Notes: a model not told the origin generated them from the sequence alone. 10,767 nt of DNA from Deltaproteobacteria bacterium (GCA_021799555.1 JAJZAG010000108.1:1-10767); one strand, 5' to 3'; positions 1 to 6,985 are shown, counted from the first letter of the stretch. A program made the numbers and translations.

Positions 1-707
1 TCATCAAGATCGCAAATACCTCCTTCCCGCAGCATCAGGTGGGCAAATTCGTGGAGTAGCGTGAAGATCCTGGCTCGAACGGGGTCTTTAATGTTCAGAA
101 CGATAATGGGAAGCGGCGTCAGTGCCAGCGAAAACCCGCGCATCTCTTCGACATCCACGTTCGAAGCCTGAAAGATCATGACGCCGAGCTTCTCGATCGC
201 GCGTTTCCATCCGTTGAACGCGTCGTATTCCGAGTGCCACGCAAACTGGGCAGCCAGAGTGACTCCGAGCCGCGCACGAGCGCTCCCGGCAAGAGTCTCA
301 GGCGCTGTCTTTGCGCTAGTAATCACCGGAAATTCGGGCGGCTTTTCTCCAAGCGCGGAATAAATATCGAGTGCGGCTTCGCGCCGATATTGTGCTTTAC
401 GAACTTCCAGCCGGAGTTCGTAGGATTCGCTTCCCAGAAGCTGCGCGGGAAGCCGGCGGAAGTCACGAAGTGCCTGAAAGTCTTCGGGAGGGTCGGCCAG
501 ATAGAACACTGCGAGCGGGCGTTTATAGACCTCAGCAAGTTTGCGCAGCTGCGCGATCGACGGTTTTGCCTCTCCGATCTCCCATTTCGCGAGCTTGTCC
601 TGCGCCACTTTCAGCTTCGCAGCTACAACTGCCTGGTCGAGGCCTGCGGACCTCCGTGCCCAGACCAGAAGAGCGGGCTTTATTAATGCTTCCGTCCCTA
701 CGCTCAT
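1..707 (-). CDS. XRE-family HTH / ImmA-IrrE metallopeptidase (3' end outside window)
   Basis: Translating the minus strand from the ATG at 705-707 gives an uninterrupted frame of 235 codons to the window edge. Residues ~13-68 form an XRE-type helix-turn-helix (VVAAKLKVAQDKLAKWEIG, then KPSIAQLRKLAEVYKRP), followed by the usual linker FYLADPPEDFQALRDFR. The C-terminal part is an ImmA/IrrE (DUF955) zinc peptidase with HEFAH at residues 219-223 (39-53), followed by LMLREGGICD. Such fused proteins are known as phage or toxin-antitoxin regulators in which the peptidase controls a repressor or partner. No clear Shine-Dalgarno is seen; two overlapping dyads lie just upstream. The protein continues beyond base 1, so its true end and any downstream partner are not visible. 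Confidence 0.9.
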   Translation of the reverse strand, partial: MSVGTEALIKPALLVWARRSAGLDQAVVAAKLKVAQDKLAKWEIGEAKPSIAQLRKLAEVYKRPLAVFYLADPPEDFQALRDFRRLPAQLLGSESYELRLEVRKAQYRREAALDIYSALGEKPPEFPVITSAKTAPETLAGSARARLGVTLAAQFAWHSEYDAFNGWKRAIEKLGVMIFQASNVDVEEMRGFSLALTPLPIIVLNIKDPVRARIFTLLHEFAHLMLREGGICDLD

Positions 708-1085
708 TTGCCGTTACCTGCCGCCCGAGCGGTCGGGCACCGCTCAAGGCTCAGCTAGATCGTAGCACTCCAACTCGATGGGGCTCCAGCGAGCGCCTCG
801 CCTCAAGCAATCGAATTATTCGCGGATATAATTTCGTGCGGCGGCGATCGGTTTTCACGCCATGATTTGGCCGGCAACCAGATTCAGTCGAAGCATCGGA
901 GCCACCAGACGCTTCAAATCACGCTGCCGAATCGTTCGGGCGACGTGCCTCGCGGCACGCTCCGCTCGATCATTCGGTAGGCCCGGCCTCACGGTCGAGC
1001 AATTCTCGGCGCTTCTATAGAGCCTATTCGTCAACCATGCAGCATCCATGGCGTGCTGTTCGTCAAATGGTACGGCGATCGCCCG
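708..1085. other. Intergenic stretch between XRE-ImmA gene and kinase pseudogene
   Basis: No recognisable gene. Apart from the dyads at 723-745, the only open stretch worth noting is on the minus strand. The frame of the kinase C-terminus, after its TAA at 1086-1088, stays open for a further 77 codons to a stop at 855-857; an internal ATG at 1047-1049 gives 64 residues including TIRQRDLKRLVAPMLRLNL. It matches no family I recognise, has no Shine-Dalgarno and may be chance or a decayed gene. A perfect TATAAT on the plus strand at 827-832 has no matching -35 box and no gene after it. Confidence 0.4.
723..745. promoter_or_regulatory. Two overlapping, mutually exclusive dyads upstream of the XRE-ImmA gene
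   Basis: GCCCGA-GCGG-TCGGGC (723-738; 6-bp arms, 4-nt loop) overlaps GAGCGGT-CGGGC-ACCGCTC (727-745; 7-bp arms, 5-nt loop). They share bases and cannot both form. They sit 15-38 nt before the ATG of a gene encoding an HTH protein, so they could be an autoregulatory operator or a leader hairpin switch. The symmetry is seen directly; the function is inferred. No convincing -35/-10 pair was found nearby. Confidence 0.4.
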
Positions 1086-2103
1086 TTATTCGTTCCACCA
1101 AGTACTTGCCCGTTGCATGTCGAACAACTCCACATGACCGCAATGATCGCAGGAGATAATGCCAACGGAGATGACCTGATTCTGAGTTCCGTACGGATTA
1201 TTGTTTCGCAGGACAACAACCCTATCCGTCAGGTGTTCACCGACGCGCTGGTACCTACCGAGTCCGCAGAATCTGCACTCGATGTCTATCGATGGCGTGA
1301 GCGGCGCGTAATTTCCCATGACTAGATCCCGTACCTCTTGTAATTCGCGGCGAAACTCGTTGAGACTGAGTCGGCCGGAAGGTTTCTCGACGACCACCTT
1401 ATCCAGCACCAAGTGCACATGCTCCCAGCGCCGCTCACCGAGCAGTCCCGTGAGCGGTGTAGCCCGATGATCCTTACGGCCAAATATGGAGCCGCCAGAG
1501 AGCATCCATTATAAAACCTTGTCAAGCGCTTATACGTCCGTCTTTTCCGAAGGGTCTCCCAAATGGCGCCTTCCCGACTCCATCTCGGGAGTGACGTAAT
1601 TGAATTGATCGGCCCCATTGCTTCTTCGTGCAGTGTAACGGATTCGCTTTCATCGGCACGGCAAATATCGAAATCTGCAATTACTGGGGTTCCGTCGGCC
1701 TGCACGAGGATATTCGCAGGCTTAACATCCCGATGCATGATCCCGGCCTTATGTGCGACGGCGAGAGCGGCGCAGATTGGGTCCAGAATTTCGACCGCCT
1801 TGGAGATATCAGCCCTAAACGCCCGCCGATCTTTTCGAGCGAGCCGCCCTCGCAATATTCCATCACATAATAATAAGGCTTTTGGTCAACGCGGTGATCA
1901 ACGATGCGAATGATGTTCGGATGGTTTAATCTAGCGACAGCGTCGATCTCTTGTTTGAATCTTTGGATTCGCCGATCGTCCTTGAGTTTCTTTAGGGCGA
2001 ACTCGCCCGATTCCTTGCCGCTGGCGTCGGTAACGAGTTCGACTTGGCCTTGCCTGCCTCCTCCGACCGTTTTGCCCGCCATTTTCCAGCAACCGTATTC
2101 CAT
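1086..2103 (-). pseudogene. Ser/Thr protein kinase with C-terminal zinc ribbon, broken by frameshifts and stops
   Basis: Three minus-strand frame segments together make one Hanks-type kinase of ~339 codons. The N-terminal segment has the glycine loop (VGGGRQGQVELV), the ATP lysine in FALKKLK, the alphaC Glu in FKQEIDAV and the hinge VMEYCEGGSL. After a frameshift at ~1826-1845 comes the catalytic loop HRDVKPANILV and IADFDICR, where DFG has become DFD. A second frameshift at ~1598-1604 leads to YVTPEMESGRR, the usual APE-like segment. The expected DVYALxKVLYWMLSGG then carries TAA in place of both Tyr codons (1530-1532 and 1509-1511). The C-terminal lobe (ERRWEHVHLVLDKVV) is followed by two CxxC pairs (ECRFCG, SCDHCG), a zinc ribbon. 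Start ATG 2101-2103 places the glycine loop at residue ~13. Local GC is lower than in the flanks. Pseudogene status is near certain unless the sequence contains errors. Confidence 0.88.
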
Positions 2104-2135
2104 AGTTGCTATCCAACTGACTACCGCGCTACTTT

Positions 2136-2233
2136 CATCCGACTAGCGACATCTTGATCCCTGTGACTTGATTTAGCCAATGTATCACGGCCTCGAGTTC
2201 GGGCGCTACGGCGCGGTAGCCGTACTCGGCCGC
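2136..2233 (-). pseudogene. Possible 3' fragment of an unknown gene upstream of the kinase
   Basis: A minus-strand frame open from ~2233 reads RQLDKRAAEYGYRAV, then APELEAVIHWLNQVTGIKM, and stops with TGA at 2136-2138, 33 bp before the kinase start. The amino-acid make-up looks more protein-like than chance, and the spacing suits an operon with the kinase. The 5' part would have been lost at the junction with the IS3 remnant, whose own frame overlaps this one by ~28 bp, so the exact junction is unclear. The family is not recognised. It could also be fortuitous. Confidence 0.3.
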
Positions 2234-2660
2234 GCGCTTATCCAGTTGGCGTTCCGTGCGGCATGTTCAGCAAATTCCGTGGGTGGAACGTGGGGCAGCG
2301 AAGTGTGAGGACGACTCTCAATATGGTGCTCGCGCCAAGCTTCGATCTTGCGCCTGGCGTCGTCAAGCGATAGGGGCCGTTGGTGTTCAGGCAATTATCG
2401 CGCAGCGGGCCGTTGAACGATTCGACTGGCGCGTTGGCGGTTGGGTCGTGTGGACGGATGGAGCTGCGCGTCACACGGTGAAGATAGGCCCGCTGGTCGC
2501 GCGCGACACGGACTCGGGGCCATTGCTGACGCGAATGGTTTTGCGCGCGGCGCGCCCGGGCACGGTCCGGTTCATTACCGCGAGCGTCTGCTCGCCGGTG
2601 ATACCTTGTCGGGCTGCTATTGCCAGACTCTTGCGGCCGAAGTTGTAATCCGCCTTCTGC
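2206..2660 (-). pseudogene. Degenerate IS3-family transposase (OrfB, integrase core) remnant
   Basis: Three minus-strand frames show pieces of the DDE integrase core typical of IS3-family OrfB. The first has SLAIAARQGITGEQTLAVMN and KTIRVSNGPESVSRA; the second Asp of the DDE triad, normally in VDNGPEF, is Ser here. A TGA at 2471-2473 ends it. A second frame gives PTANAPVESFNGPLRDNCLN with the catalytic Glu in VESFNG. After a frameshift at ~2370, a third frame gives PLSLDDARRKIEAWREHH and ESRPHTSLPHVPPTEFA, the classic OrfB C-terminus. About 15-20 residues expected between the first two pieces are missing, as is most of the N-terminus and all of OrfA. It cannot be active. No terminal inverted repeats or target duplication were identified. 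Confidence 0.85.
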
Positions 2661-2762
2661 GGCCGGATCGATTGGGTAAAACCGGTCGCACGGCTAATCA
2701 GCGAGACCGCCGCCCACTTCGCAAGGATGCTCGACGGCCTCGCAACGGTGTACCGCCGCTGA
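2649..2762 (+). other. Short open segment flanking the IS3 remnant, possible second relic
   Basis: Between the transposase remnant and the LLM gene, the plus strand is open for 37 codons ending in TGA (2760-2762), reading GRIDWVKPVARLISE and TAAHFARMLDGLATVYRR. It has no start codon or ribosome-binding site and its 5' side meets a TAA. The minus-strand frame over the same bases adjoins the transposase but does not look like IS3 protein. It may be the end of another insertion sequence or a dispersed repeat; I cannot assign it. Confidence 0.2.
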
Positions 2763-2769
2763 CGCGTGC

Positions 2770-3759
2770 TTATCGCAGATGCGCGATAACGCTCTCGTGC
2801 AGGCGGCGTATCAGCGGAGCATCGAGGCCGGTGACGCTCGTAAAGATGAACTGCGCGACGCCCCACTTCTGCGCGCGCCGCTTCAGCTCGACCACGCATT
2901 CCTCGGGCGTGCCAATCAACGCCATCGGCGATTGGAGCATCATTTCGGGCGTGAACCCGAACATCGGCGCCATCGATTCCGCCGTCTTTCGCGTCGCCTC
3001 GCGCGATTCGGTAAGCATCAGGTTGAAAATGAAATTACTCGCCTTGAGCGCCTCCGGATTGCGACCGGCGCGCTTCGCTTCATTGCGCGTAAATTCGACC
3101 TTGGCGCGGAACGATTCGTCGGTCACCCGCTTGATATTTTCAAGCGAGATCTTTCCGGGCTTGCCCGCGTCGGGGATGATATTCACATAGTCGGCGTGCT
3201 TGGCCGCGATACGCAGAAGGCCCTTGCCTCCGCCACCAACGATAATCGGCGGATGCGGCTTTTGGAGCGGCTTGGGCCACAGGATCGCGTCGCGCAGATG
3301 GTAAAATTCGCCGTCGAAATTGGTCTGCTCGCTCGTCCATAGCGAGCGCATGCAGGTCAGCGCTTCGTCGAGCATCCTGAGCCGCTCGCCGATCGGCGGA
3401 AACGCAATTCCGGTCATCCGAAATTCGGTTTCAGTCCATCCCGTGCCGAGTCCCGCGACTATACGTCCGTTACTGATGCGATCGAGCGTCATCAGGCTTT
3501 GCGCCGTGATAACGGGATGGCGGAACAGATTACACAGCACCAAGTGGCCGATGCGGATCTTTTTTGTCGCTTCCGCGAGCATGGCCGCGATCGCGATATT
3601 GTCGTAAGCGAGCGCGTGCGGGTCGAACTGGCGCTCGGGACCTTCGAGCACGATATGGTCCGGAAACACAATCAGGTCGTAGCCGAGATCTTCGGCCGCC
3701 TGCGCCGCGTCGCGGCAGCGTGCAGGCTCCATGTTCGCGAATTGTAAGCCGAACTCCAT
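2770..3759 (-). CDS. LLM-class F420-dependent oxidoreductase
   Basis: 329 residues, full length for this family. The start is the ATG at 3757-3759, with a strong Shine-Dalgarno (GGGAGGAAAC) directly upstream; the frame is open further upstream but that part has no protein-like composition. The N-terminus MEFGLQFANMEP, with YDLIVFPDHIV (27-37), is the first strand and beta-alpha unit of a luciferase-like TIM barrel. LGTGWTETEFRMTGI (104-118), FPPIGERLRMLDEAL (120-134) and WPKPLQKPHPPIIVGGGGKG (161-180) are hallmark segments. Known members are cytosolic enzymes that use coenzyme F420 (some FMN) to oxidise or reduce small organic substrates, which the sequence alone does not reveal. It stands alone: the IS3 remnant is immediately downstream and a long non-coding stretch lies upstream. 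Confidence 0.92.
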   Translation of the reverse strand: MEFGLQFANMEPARCRDAAQAAEDLGYDLIVFPDHIVLEGPERQFDPHALAYDNIAIAAMLAEATKKIRIGHLVLCNLFRHPVITAQSLMTLDRISNGRIVAGLGTGWTETEFRMTGIAFPPIGERLRMLDEALTCMRSLWTSEQTNFDGEFYHLRDAILWPKPLQKPHPPIIVGGGGKGLLRIAAKHADYVNIIPDAGKPGKISLENIKRVTDESFRAKVEFTRNEAKRAGRNPEALKASNFIFNLMLTESREATRKTAESMAPMFGFTPEMMLQSPMALIGTPEECVVELKRRAQKWGVAQFIFTSVTGLDAPLIRRLHESVIAHLR

Positions 3760-4661
3760 TGTTTCCTCCCGGCGATTTAAAGCTAACGCCCGCAGCATCA
3801 CAGGACGCGCCGCCGATCGCAATCCGTCCCGCCCACTGCGGTCCTTGCGGTCACGCCAAGTCATCGGCGACAGCCCGTGGACAATCTGACGCGGGGAGCG
3901 GGCGCATCGGGGTCTAGCGCCGGTGCGGTAGAAGTCTTCCGCAGGCGGAGCGCTTGCAAGGTGGTGGCTGGCGCGATTTTCTTGGTTTCGCCAAGCGTTG
4001 TGGCGCGCCGATCGGGTCGCGATCTGCTCGCACTCGAGACGAGCAGGAACCGCAGTGGGTCCTCCGTTTTCTAGCCGACAACGGGAAAGGCAAAGGTCGC
4101 TTCTGCCGATAAGGCTTGCGCGCAGACTTACGCGCCGAGATTCCGCGCCTACGCGGTCGTGCAAAGTCTCGGCGGGATCAGTAGTAATTCCGCAAAGTTT
4201 CGCAAAATTTTCTCCTGAACAAATCAGCCTTATATTTTTTTTCGTTCTGTGTAGAATTGAGCGATGTGAAGACGGCGCCAAAACTTTTTTCGTCGTTTCA
4301 AAAGACGCTGTGGATGAGGGCGTTGCTGCCGATCGCCCGCGCGGTGACGAAGATAGCGGGCGTGAGGTTGTGCGGGTTTCGACACCGCTTCACGTGGGCG
4401 CGACGCGAAGGCTCACCGGCTCGAACGTCAATCAGCGCCCTCAAGCGAAAAGACGACGAAAATCTCAAGGCCGTGGCAGGTCGCGCCGGCGATAAGATCA
4501 GACACCAAATTAACCACATCGAAGCCGCCTGCGCCGAAAATTCCCAAGCCAATTCCATCGAAAAGCAAGCTGGCACACCGCGAAATTTCGCATATCGAAC
4601 CCATCGGCAAATTCCACCGTCCGCCACCGGCCCGCACGGGTTGCGCGGCAAGAATCCGAGT
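3760..4661. other. 902-bp stretch without a convincing gene
   Basis: Open frames exist on both strands but none has recognisable protein sequence. The LLM frame extends upstream as Arg/Ser-rich noise, and a minus-strand frame at 4428-4637 (69 codons, hydrophobic, ending FVVFSLEGAD) has no ribosome-binding site. Visible structure is limited to the nested inverted repeat at 4133-4174, a 10-bp near-tandem repeat CGCAAAGTTT/CGCAAAATTT at 4191-4210, and an AT-rich patch at ~4191-4260 with a run of eight T, standing out in GC-rich surroundings. No tRNA or rho-independent terminator for rpe was found. It may hold decayed genes or an unrecognised RNA. Confidence 0.5.
4133..4174. repeat. Nested inverted repeat in the LLM-rpe intergenic region
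   Basis: Outer arms CGCCGAGA (4133-4140) and TCTCGGCG (4167-4174) match perfectly over 8 bp. Inside lies a second hairpin, CCGCG-CCTA-CGCGG (4143-4156), followed by ten unpaired bases. Two tiers of symmetry in one 42-bp element are unlikely by chance but prove no function; no U-tract follows on either strand, so a simple terminator is not supported. Confidence 0.45.
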
Positions 4662-5351
4662 TTACTCGCGATGGACAGCGGTGCCGGCTTGGCCGATACG
4701 CTCGCGCATCTGGCGGATGATCGCGCCGTAGTCGGGCATCCCGAAAATCCCCGAGCCGGAGACGAACACGTTGGCGCCGGCAGCCTTCACGTCGGCGATA
4801 TTGCCGAGCTTGACGCCGCCGTCGATCTCGATGTCGAGCGCAAGCCCACGCCGGTCGAGTTCGCCGCGCACCGCGCGCAGCTTATCGAGCGCTTGGGGGA
4901 TGAAGCCCTGCCCGCCGAAGCCCGGATGCACGCTCATGATCAGAATCATGTCGAGATGCTCGGCGAACGCGAGGACGCGCTCGACGTCGGTTTCGGGATT
5001 GACGGCGATCGAAGCTCGCGCGCCAAGGTCGTGCAGCCGCTTCGCCATCGCGGGGATATCCTTGCAGACCTCGGCGTGAACGGAAACGGAATTGGCGCCG
5101 GCCTTGACGAACACCTCGACGTAGTTCTCGGGGTTCTCGATCATCAGGTGCGCGTCGAGCGGGAGCCGCGTAACCTTGCGCAGCGACTCGAGCACCGGCA
5201 CGCCGATCGAGATATTCGGCACGAAGTGCCCGTCCATCACGTCGAAGTGGATCAGGTCGGCGCCGGCGCGCTCGACGCGCGCGACCTCGTCACCAAGCCG
5301 CGCGAAGTCGGCGGACAGGATCGAGGGCGCGATTTTATCTCGCCTCTGCAT
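4662..5351 (-). CDS. rpe: Ribulose-phosphate 3-epimerase
   Basis: 229 residues, the normal length. The enzyme interconverts D-ribulose 5-phosphate and D-xylulose 5-phosphate in the pentose phosphate pathway (and the Calvin cycle where present). The family signature is complete: KIAPSILSADFARLG at the N-terminus; LIHFDVMDGHFVPN with metal ligands His35 and Asp37; the third ligand His68 in LDAHLMIENP; the flexible loop MSVHPGFGGQGF (139-150); the catalytic/metal Asp177 in IEIDGGV; and the phosphate-binding VSGSGIFG near the end. The ATG at 5349-5351 gives the expected short lead before KIAPS, though its ribosome-binding site is weak. It lies 45 bp downstream of the His-rich membrane-anchored protein gene in the same direction, so it may be read through from the sigma-factor operon. 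Confidence 0.97.
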   Translation of the reverse strand: MQRRDKIAPSILSADFARLGDEVARVERAGADLIHFDVMDGHFVPNISIGVPVLESLRKVTRLPLDAHLMIENPENYVEVFVKAGANSVSVHAEVCKDIPAMAKRLHDLGARASIAVNPETDVERVLAFAEHLDMILIMSVHPGFGGQGFIPQALDKLRAVRGELDRRGLALDIEIDGGVKLGNIADVKAAGANVFVSGSGIFGMPDYGAIIRQMRERIGQAGTAVHRE

Positions 5352-5396
5352 GCGCTCAAGATAGCGACACGCGCGCGCCGGCGCGAGCGCGACGCA

Positions 5397-6059
5397 TCAA
5401 TGCGCCGCGGAGGGAGCAGGCGCCGCGCCGGTATCGCCGCTGTCGTGCGCATAGTCGCGCTTCATCATCTCGCGCAGATGAAAGCTCGGCGGCGGGTTGT
5501 CGTCGACGAATTTCAGAAACCGGGTGCGACGCTCGACCAGCAGCGTCTCGAGCTGATCATGCTGCGCGGGCGTCAGTTCGAGTCGGGCCGTCATCCGATC
5601 GAGCAGCGGCCGGTAGATCACGATCGGGATGAGCGGGGTGCCAAGTTCGCCGGCGCATCCGGGCAGCGGACCGCCGTGGAAATGGCGATGGTGCCGCGCG
5701 GTGATCGCGGCGAGTTCGCCCTTCTGCGTGGGGGTCAAAATCGCGTCGAACTGGCGCCGGAATTCGCTCTCGATATTTTCGAGGTTGGCCTGAAATGCCT
5801 TGATGTGCGGTTCCAGCTCGGCGAGCCGCCGGCGCATCTCTTCCGGCGTCGTGTCCCCCGCTCCGCGGTACATCCAGAATCTGAAGTGATGCGCGTGGTG
5901 GTGGTGGGATTCGCCGAGCACGCGCGGCCCCGCGAACTCACCCATCAACGGAATCGGCGGGGGAGGAAATGGCCGCGAGCGCTGCGTCCACACTCCCACC
6001 AGGAGTCCGCTTACGAACAGCGCGACGGTGACGAGGATCGTTTGCAGGCGCTCGTTCAT
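5397..6059 (-). CDS. Membrane-anchored, His-rich Spy/CnrX-like periplasmic protein
   Basis: 220 residues. One N-terminal membrane segment (~7-24, ILVTVALFVSGLLVGVW) without a clear cleavage site suggests an anchored periplasmic protein. A Pro-rich linker and a His cluster ESHHHHAHH (50-58) precede a helical domain with two LTxxQ motifs, LTPTQ (108-112) and LTPAQ (162-166), the hallmark of the Spy/CpxP/ZraP and metal-resistance (CnrX-type) families. A second His cluster, HHRHFH (123-128), follows the first motif. The start ATG (6057-6059) overlaps the TGA of the preceding gene in an ATGA junction, implying translational coupling. By analogy with CnrX it is a candidate periplasmic sensor that modulates the small membrane protein and sigma factor upstream. 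The family call is firm; the metal-sensor role is inference. Confidence 0.75.
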   Translation of the reverse strand: MNERLQTILVTVALFVSGLLVGVWTQRSRPFPPPPIPLMGEFAGPRVLGESHHHHAHHFRFWMYRGAGDTTPEEMRRRLAELEPHIKAFQANLENIESEFRRQFDAILTPTQKGELAAITARHHRHFHGGPLPGCAGELGTPLIPIVIYRPLLDRMTARLELTPAQHDQLETLLVERRTRFLKFVDDNPPPSFHLREMMKRDYAHDSGDTGAAPAPSAAH

Positions 6060-6316
6060 GGAGTCTCTTCGAGCGCGACGATCTGGCTGGCGGTCTTCGA
6101 CCATTGCGCAAGGTTGGCGTGGCTCGCGGCGGCGGTGATCGCGAGGTGGCCGGCGATCACGAGCGCGATACATGCCGCGCCGGTTATCGCCATCACGCGG
6201 CGTTCGCCGGATGCGTGCGCGCGCGTCCGTGCGTCGGCAATTACGCGGCCCGCAAAGCCGGGGGGCAGATGGCGCGCCGCATCGCGGCGCTGCGCGTACC
6301 CAAATCTAGTTGTCAT
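6056..6316 (-). CDS. Small one-pass membrane protein, candidate anti-sigma factor
   Basis: 86 residues from the ATG at 6314-6316, chosen because GAGGA lies 5 nt upstream; an in-frame ATG 12 bp earlier has a poorer site. A basic cytoplasmic-type N-terminal segment of ~40 residues is followed by one hydrophobic helix (~41-63, VMAITGAACIALVIAGHLAI) and a short outer tail. It starts inside the end of the sigma gene (11-bp overlap) and ends overlapping the next start, the tight packing expected of a sigma/anti-sigma pair. Size and topology resemble CnrY-type anti-sigma factors, but no zinc-anti-sigma motif (HxxxCxxC) is present and no sequence family is recognised. The role rests on context. Confidence 0.6.
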   Translation of the reverse strand: MTTRFGYAQRRDAARHLPPGFAGRVIADARTRAHASGERRVMAITGAACIALVIAGHLAITAAASHANLAQWSKTASQIVALEETP

Positions 6317-6941
6317 GCGATTCCTCATACGGCTGCTCTCGGGAGATGGAGACCACCGCGGCGCGCGGCGGTTCGGCGCGGAGCTCGCGCAGTTCGTCGG
6401 CGGTAATTCTCTCGCGCAGGTACTCGCGCGCGCGGAACAACCGCGACTTCACCGACGCGACGGTGCTGCGCGTAATCCGCGCGAGATCCTCGTAGCTCCA
6501 TTCGCGATCCTGGAGCAGCGAAATCAGTTCGCGCTGGCGCGGCGGCAGCGCGCCGATCGCGCGGCGCATCGAATCGAGCCTGGCGTCCTGCTCGGCGCGC
6601 GGCGGCGCGGCTATCTGCTCGTGCTTGCGCTCGAAGGGCACAAAGATCTGCCGCATCCGCTTGCGCCGCAAGAAGTCGTTGCACGCGTTGCGCGCAATTC
6701 GGAACAGCCACGGCTCGAAGCTCCGCGGGTCGCGCAACCGGTCGAGTCCCGTCAGCATCTTGACGAACACCGAATGGCAGGTGTCCGCGATCGCGTCCGG
6801 GTCGCCAAGGATCGAATAGACCAAGCCGCCGATGCGATGCTCGTAGAGCACGATCAATTCTTCGCGCGCGGCTTCGTCGCCGGATTGCGCCCGAATCACA
6901 ATCGAAACCGGATCCTCGCGCTTAAGACAAGCGGTGCCCAC
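6306..6941 (-). CDS. ECF-type RNA polymerase sigma factor
   Basis: 211 residues with the two-domain layout of ECF (group 4) sigma factors. Region 2 (~27-95) includes ILGDPDAIADTCHSVFVKML and FEPWLFRIARNACNDFLRRK, covering core binding and -10 recognition. A ~30-residue linker is followed by region 4 (~125-175): RAIGALPPRQRELISLL, then the helix-turn-helix WSYEDLARITRSTVASVKSR for -35 recognition. It starts with GTG (6939-6941) behind AGGAG at a short spacing of 4 nt. A motif GCAAC-N16-CGTCTG lies just upstream on the same strand and recurs before the divergent Spy-like gene. It is the first gene of an overlapping operon with a presumed anti-sigma factor and a periplasmic metal-type protein. 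Confidence 0.93.
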   Translation of the reverse strand: MGTACLKREDPVSIVIRAQSGDEAAREELIVLYEHRIGGLVYSILGDPDAIADTCHSVFVKMLTGLDRLRDPRSFEPWLFRIARNACNDFLRRKRMRQIFVPFERKHEQIAAPPRAEQDARLDSMRRAIGALPPRQRELISLLQDREWSYEDLARITRSTVASVKSRLFRAREYLRERITADELRELRAEPPRAAVVSISREQPYEESHDN

Positions 6942-6958
6942 TGCGCTCCTATATCTGG

Positions 6959-6985
6959 CAGACGCGCCGGAGCTTATCGGGTTGC
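6959..6985 (-). promoter_or_regulatory. Predicted ECF promoter of the sigma operon
   Basis: On the minus strand GCAAC (6981-6985) is separated by 16 bp from CGTCTG (6959-6964). This fits the general ECF pattern of an AAC-containing -35 and a CGTC-type -10, and is the same motif with the same spacing as before the divergent Spy-like gene. Transcription would begin near 6951, leaving a leader of ~10 nt that just contains the AGGAG of the sigma gene. Autoregulation is typical of ECF sigma factors; here it is inferred. Confidence 0.62.

Noticed and set aside
827..832. Perfect TATAAT on the plus strand
   Set aside because: No -35 match at 16-18 bp and no plus-strand gene follows.
1074..1083. GGCGATCGCC palindrome after the kinase stop
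   Set aside because: No loop and no T-run; short GC palindromes are expected by chance at this composition.
1053..1325. Plus-strand 90-codon frame
   Set aside because: It is antisense to the zinc-ribbon end of the kinase pseudogene, which is the recognisable strand.
1509..1532. TAA read as tyrosine (alternative code or read-through) in the kinase
   Set aside because: The same gene also has two frameshifts and a damaged DFG motif, and the neighbouring rsmB, rpe and LLM genes use a normal code, some ending in TAA. Simple decay explains it.
3760..4281. N-terminal extension of the LLM oxidoreductase
   Set aside because: The added residues are Arg/Ser-rich and unlike any domain, while the ATG at 3757-3759 has an excellent Shine-Dalgarno and gives the normal family N-terminus.
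5374..5385. CGCGCCGGCGCG palindrome between the anchored LTxxQ gene and rpe
   Set aside because: It lies in a run of alternating G and C, has no loop or T-run, and cannot be told from composition.
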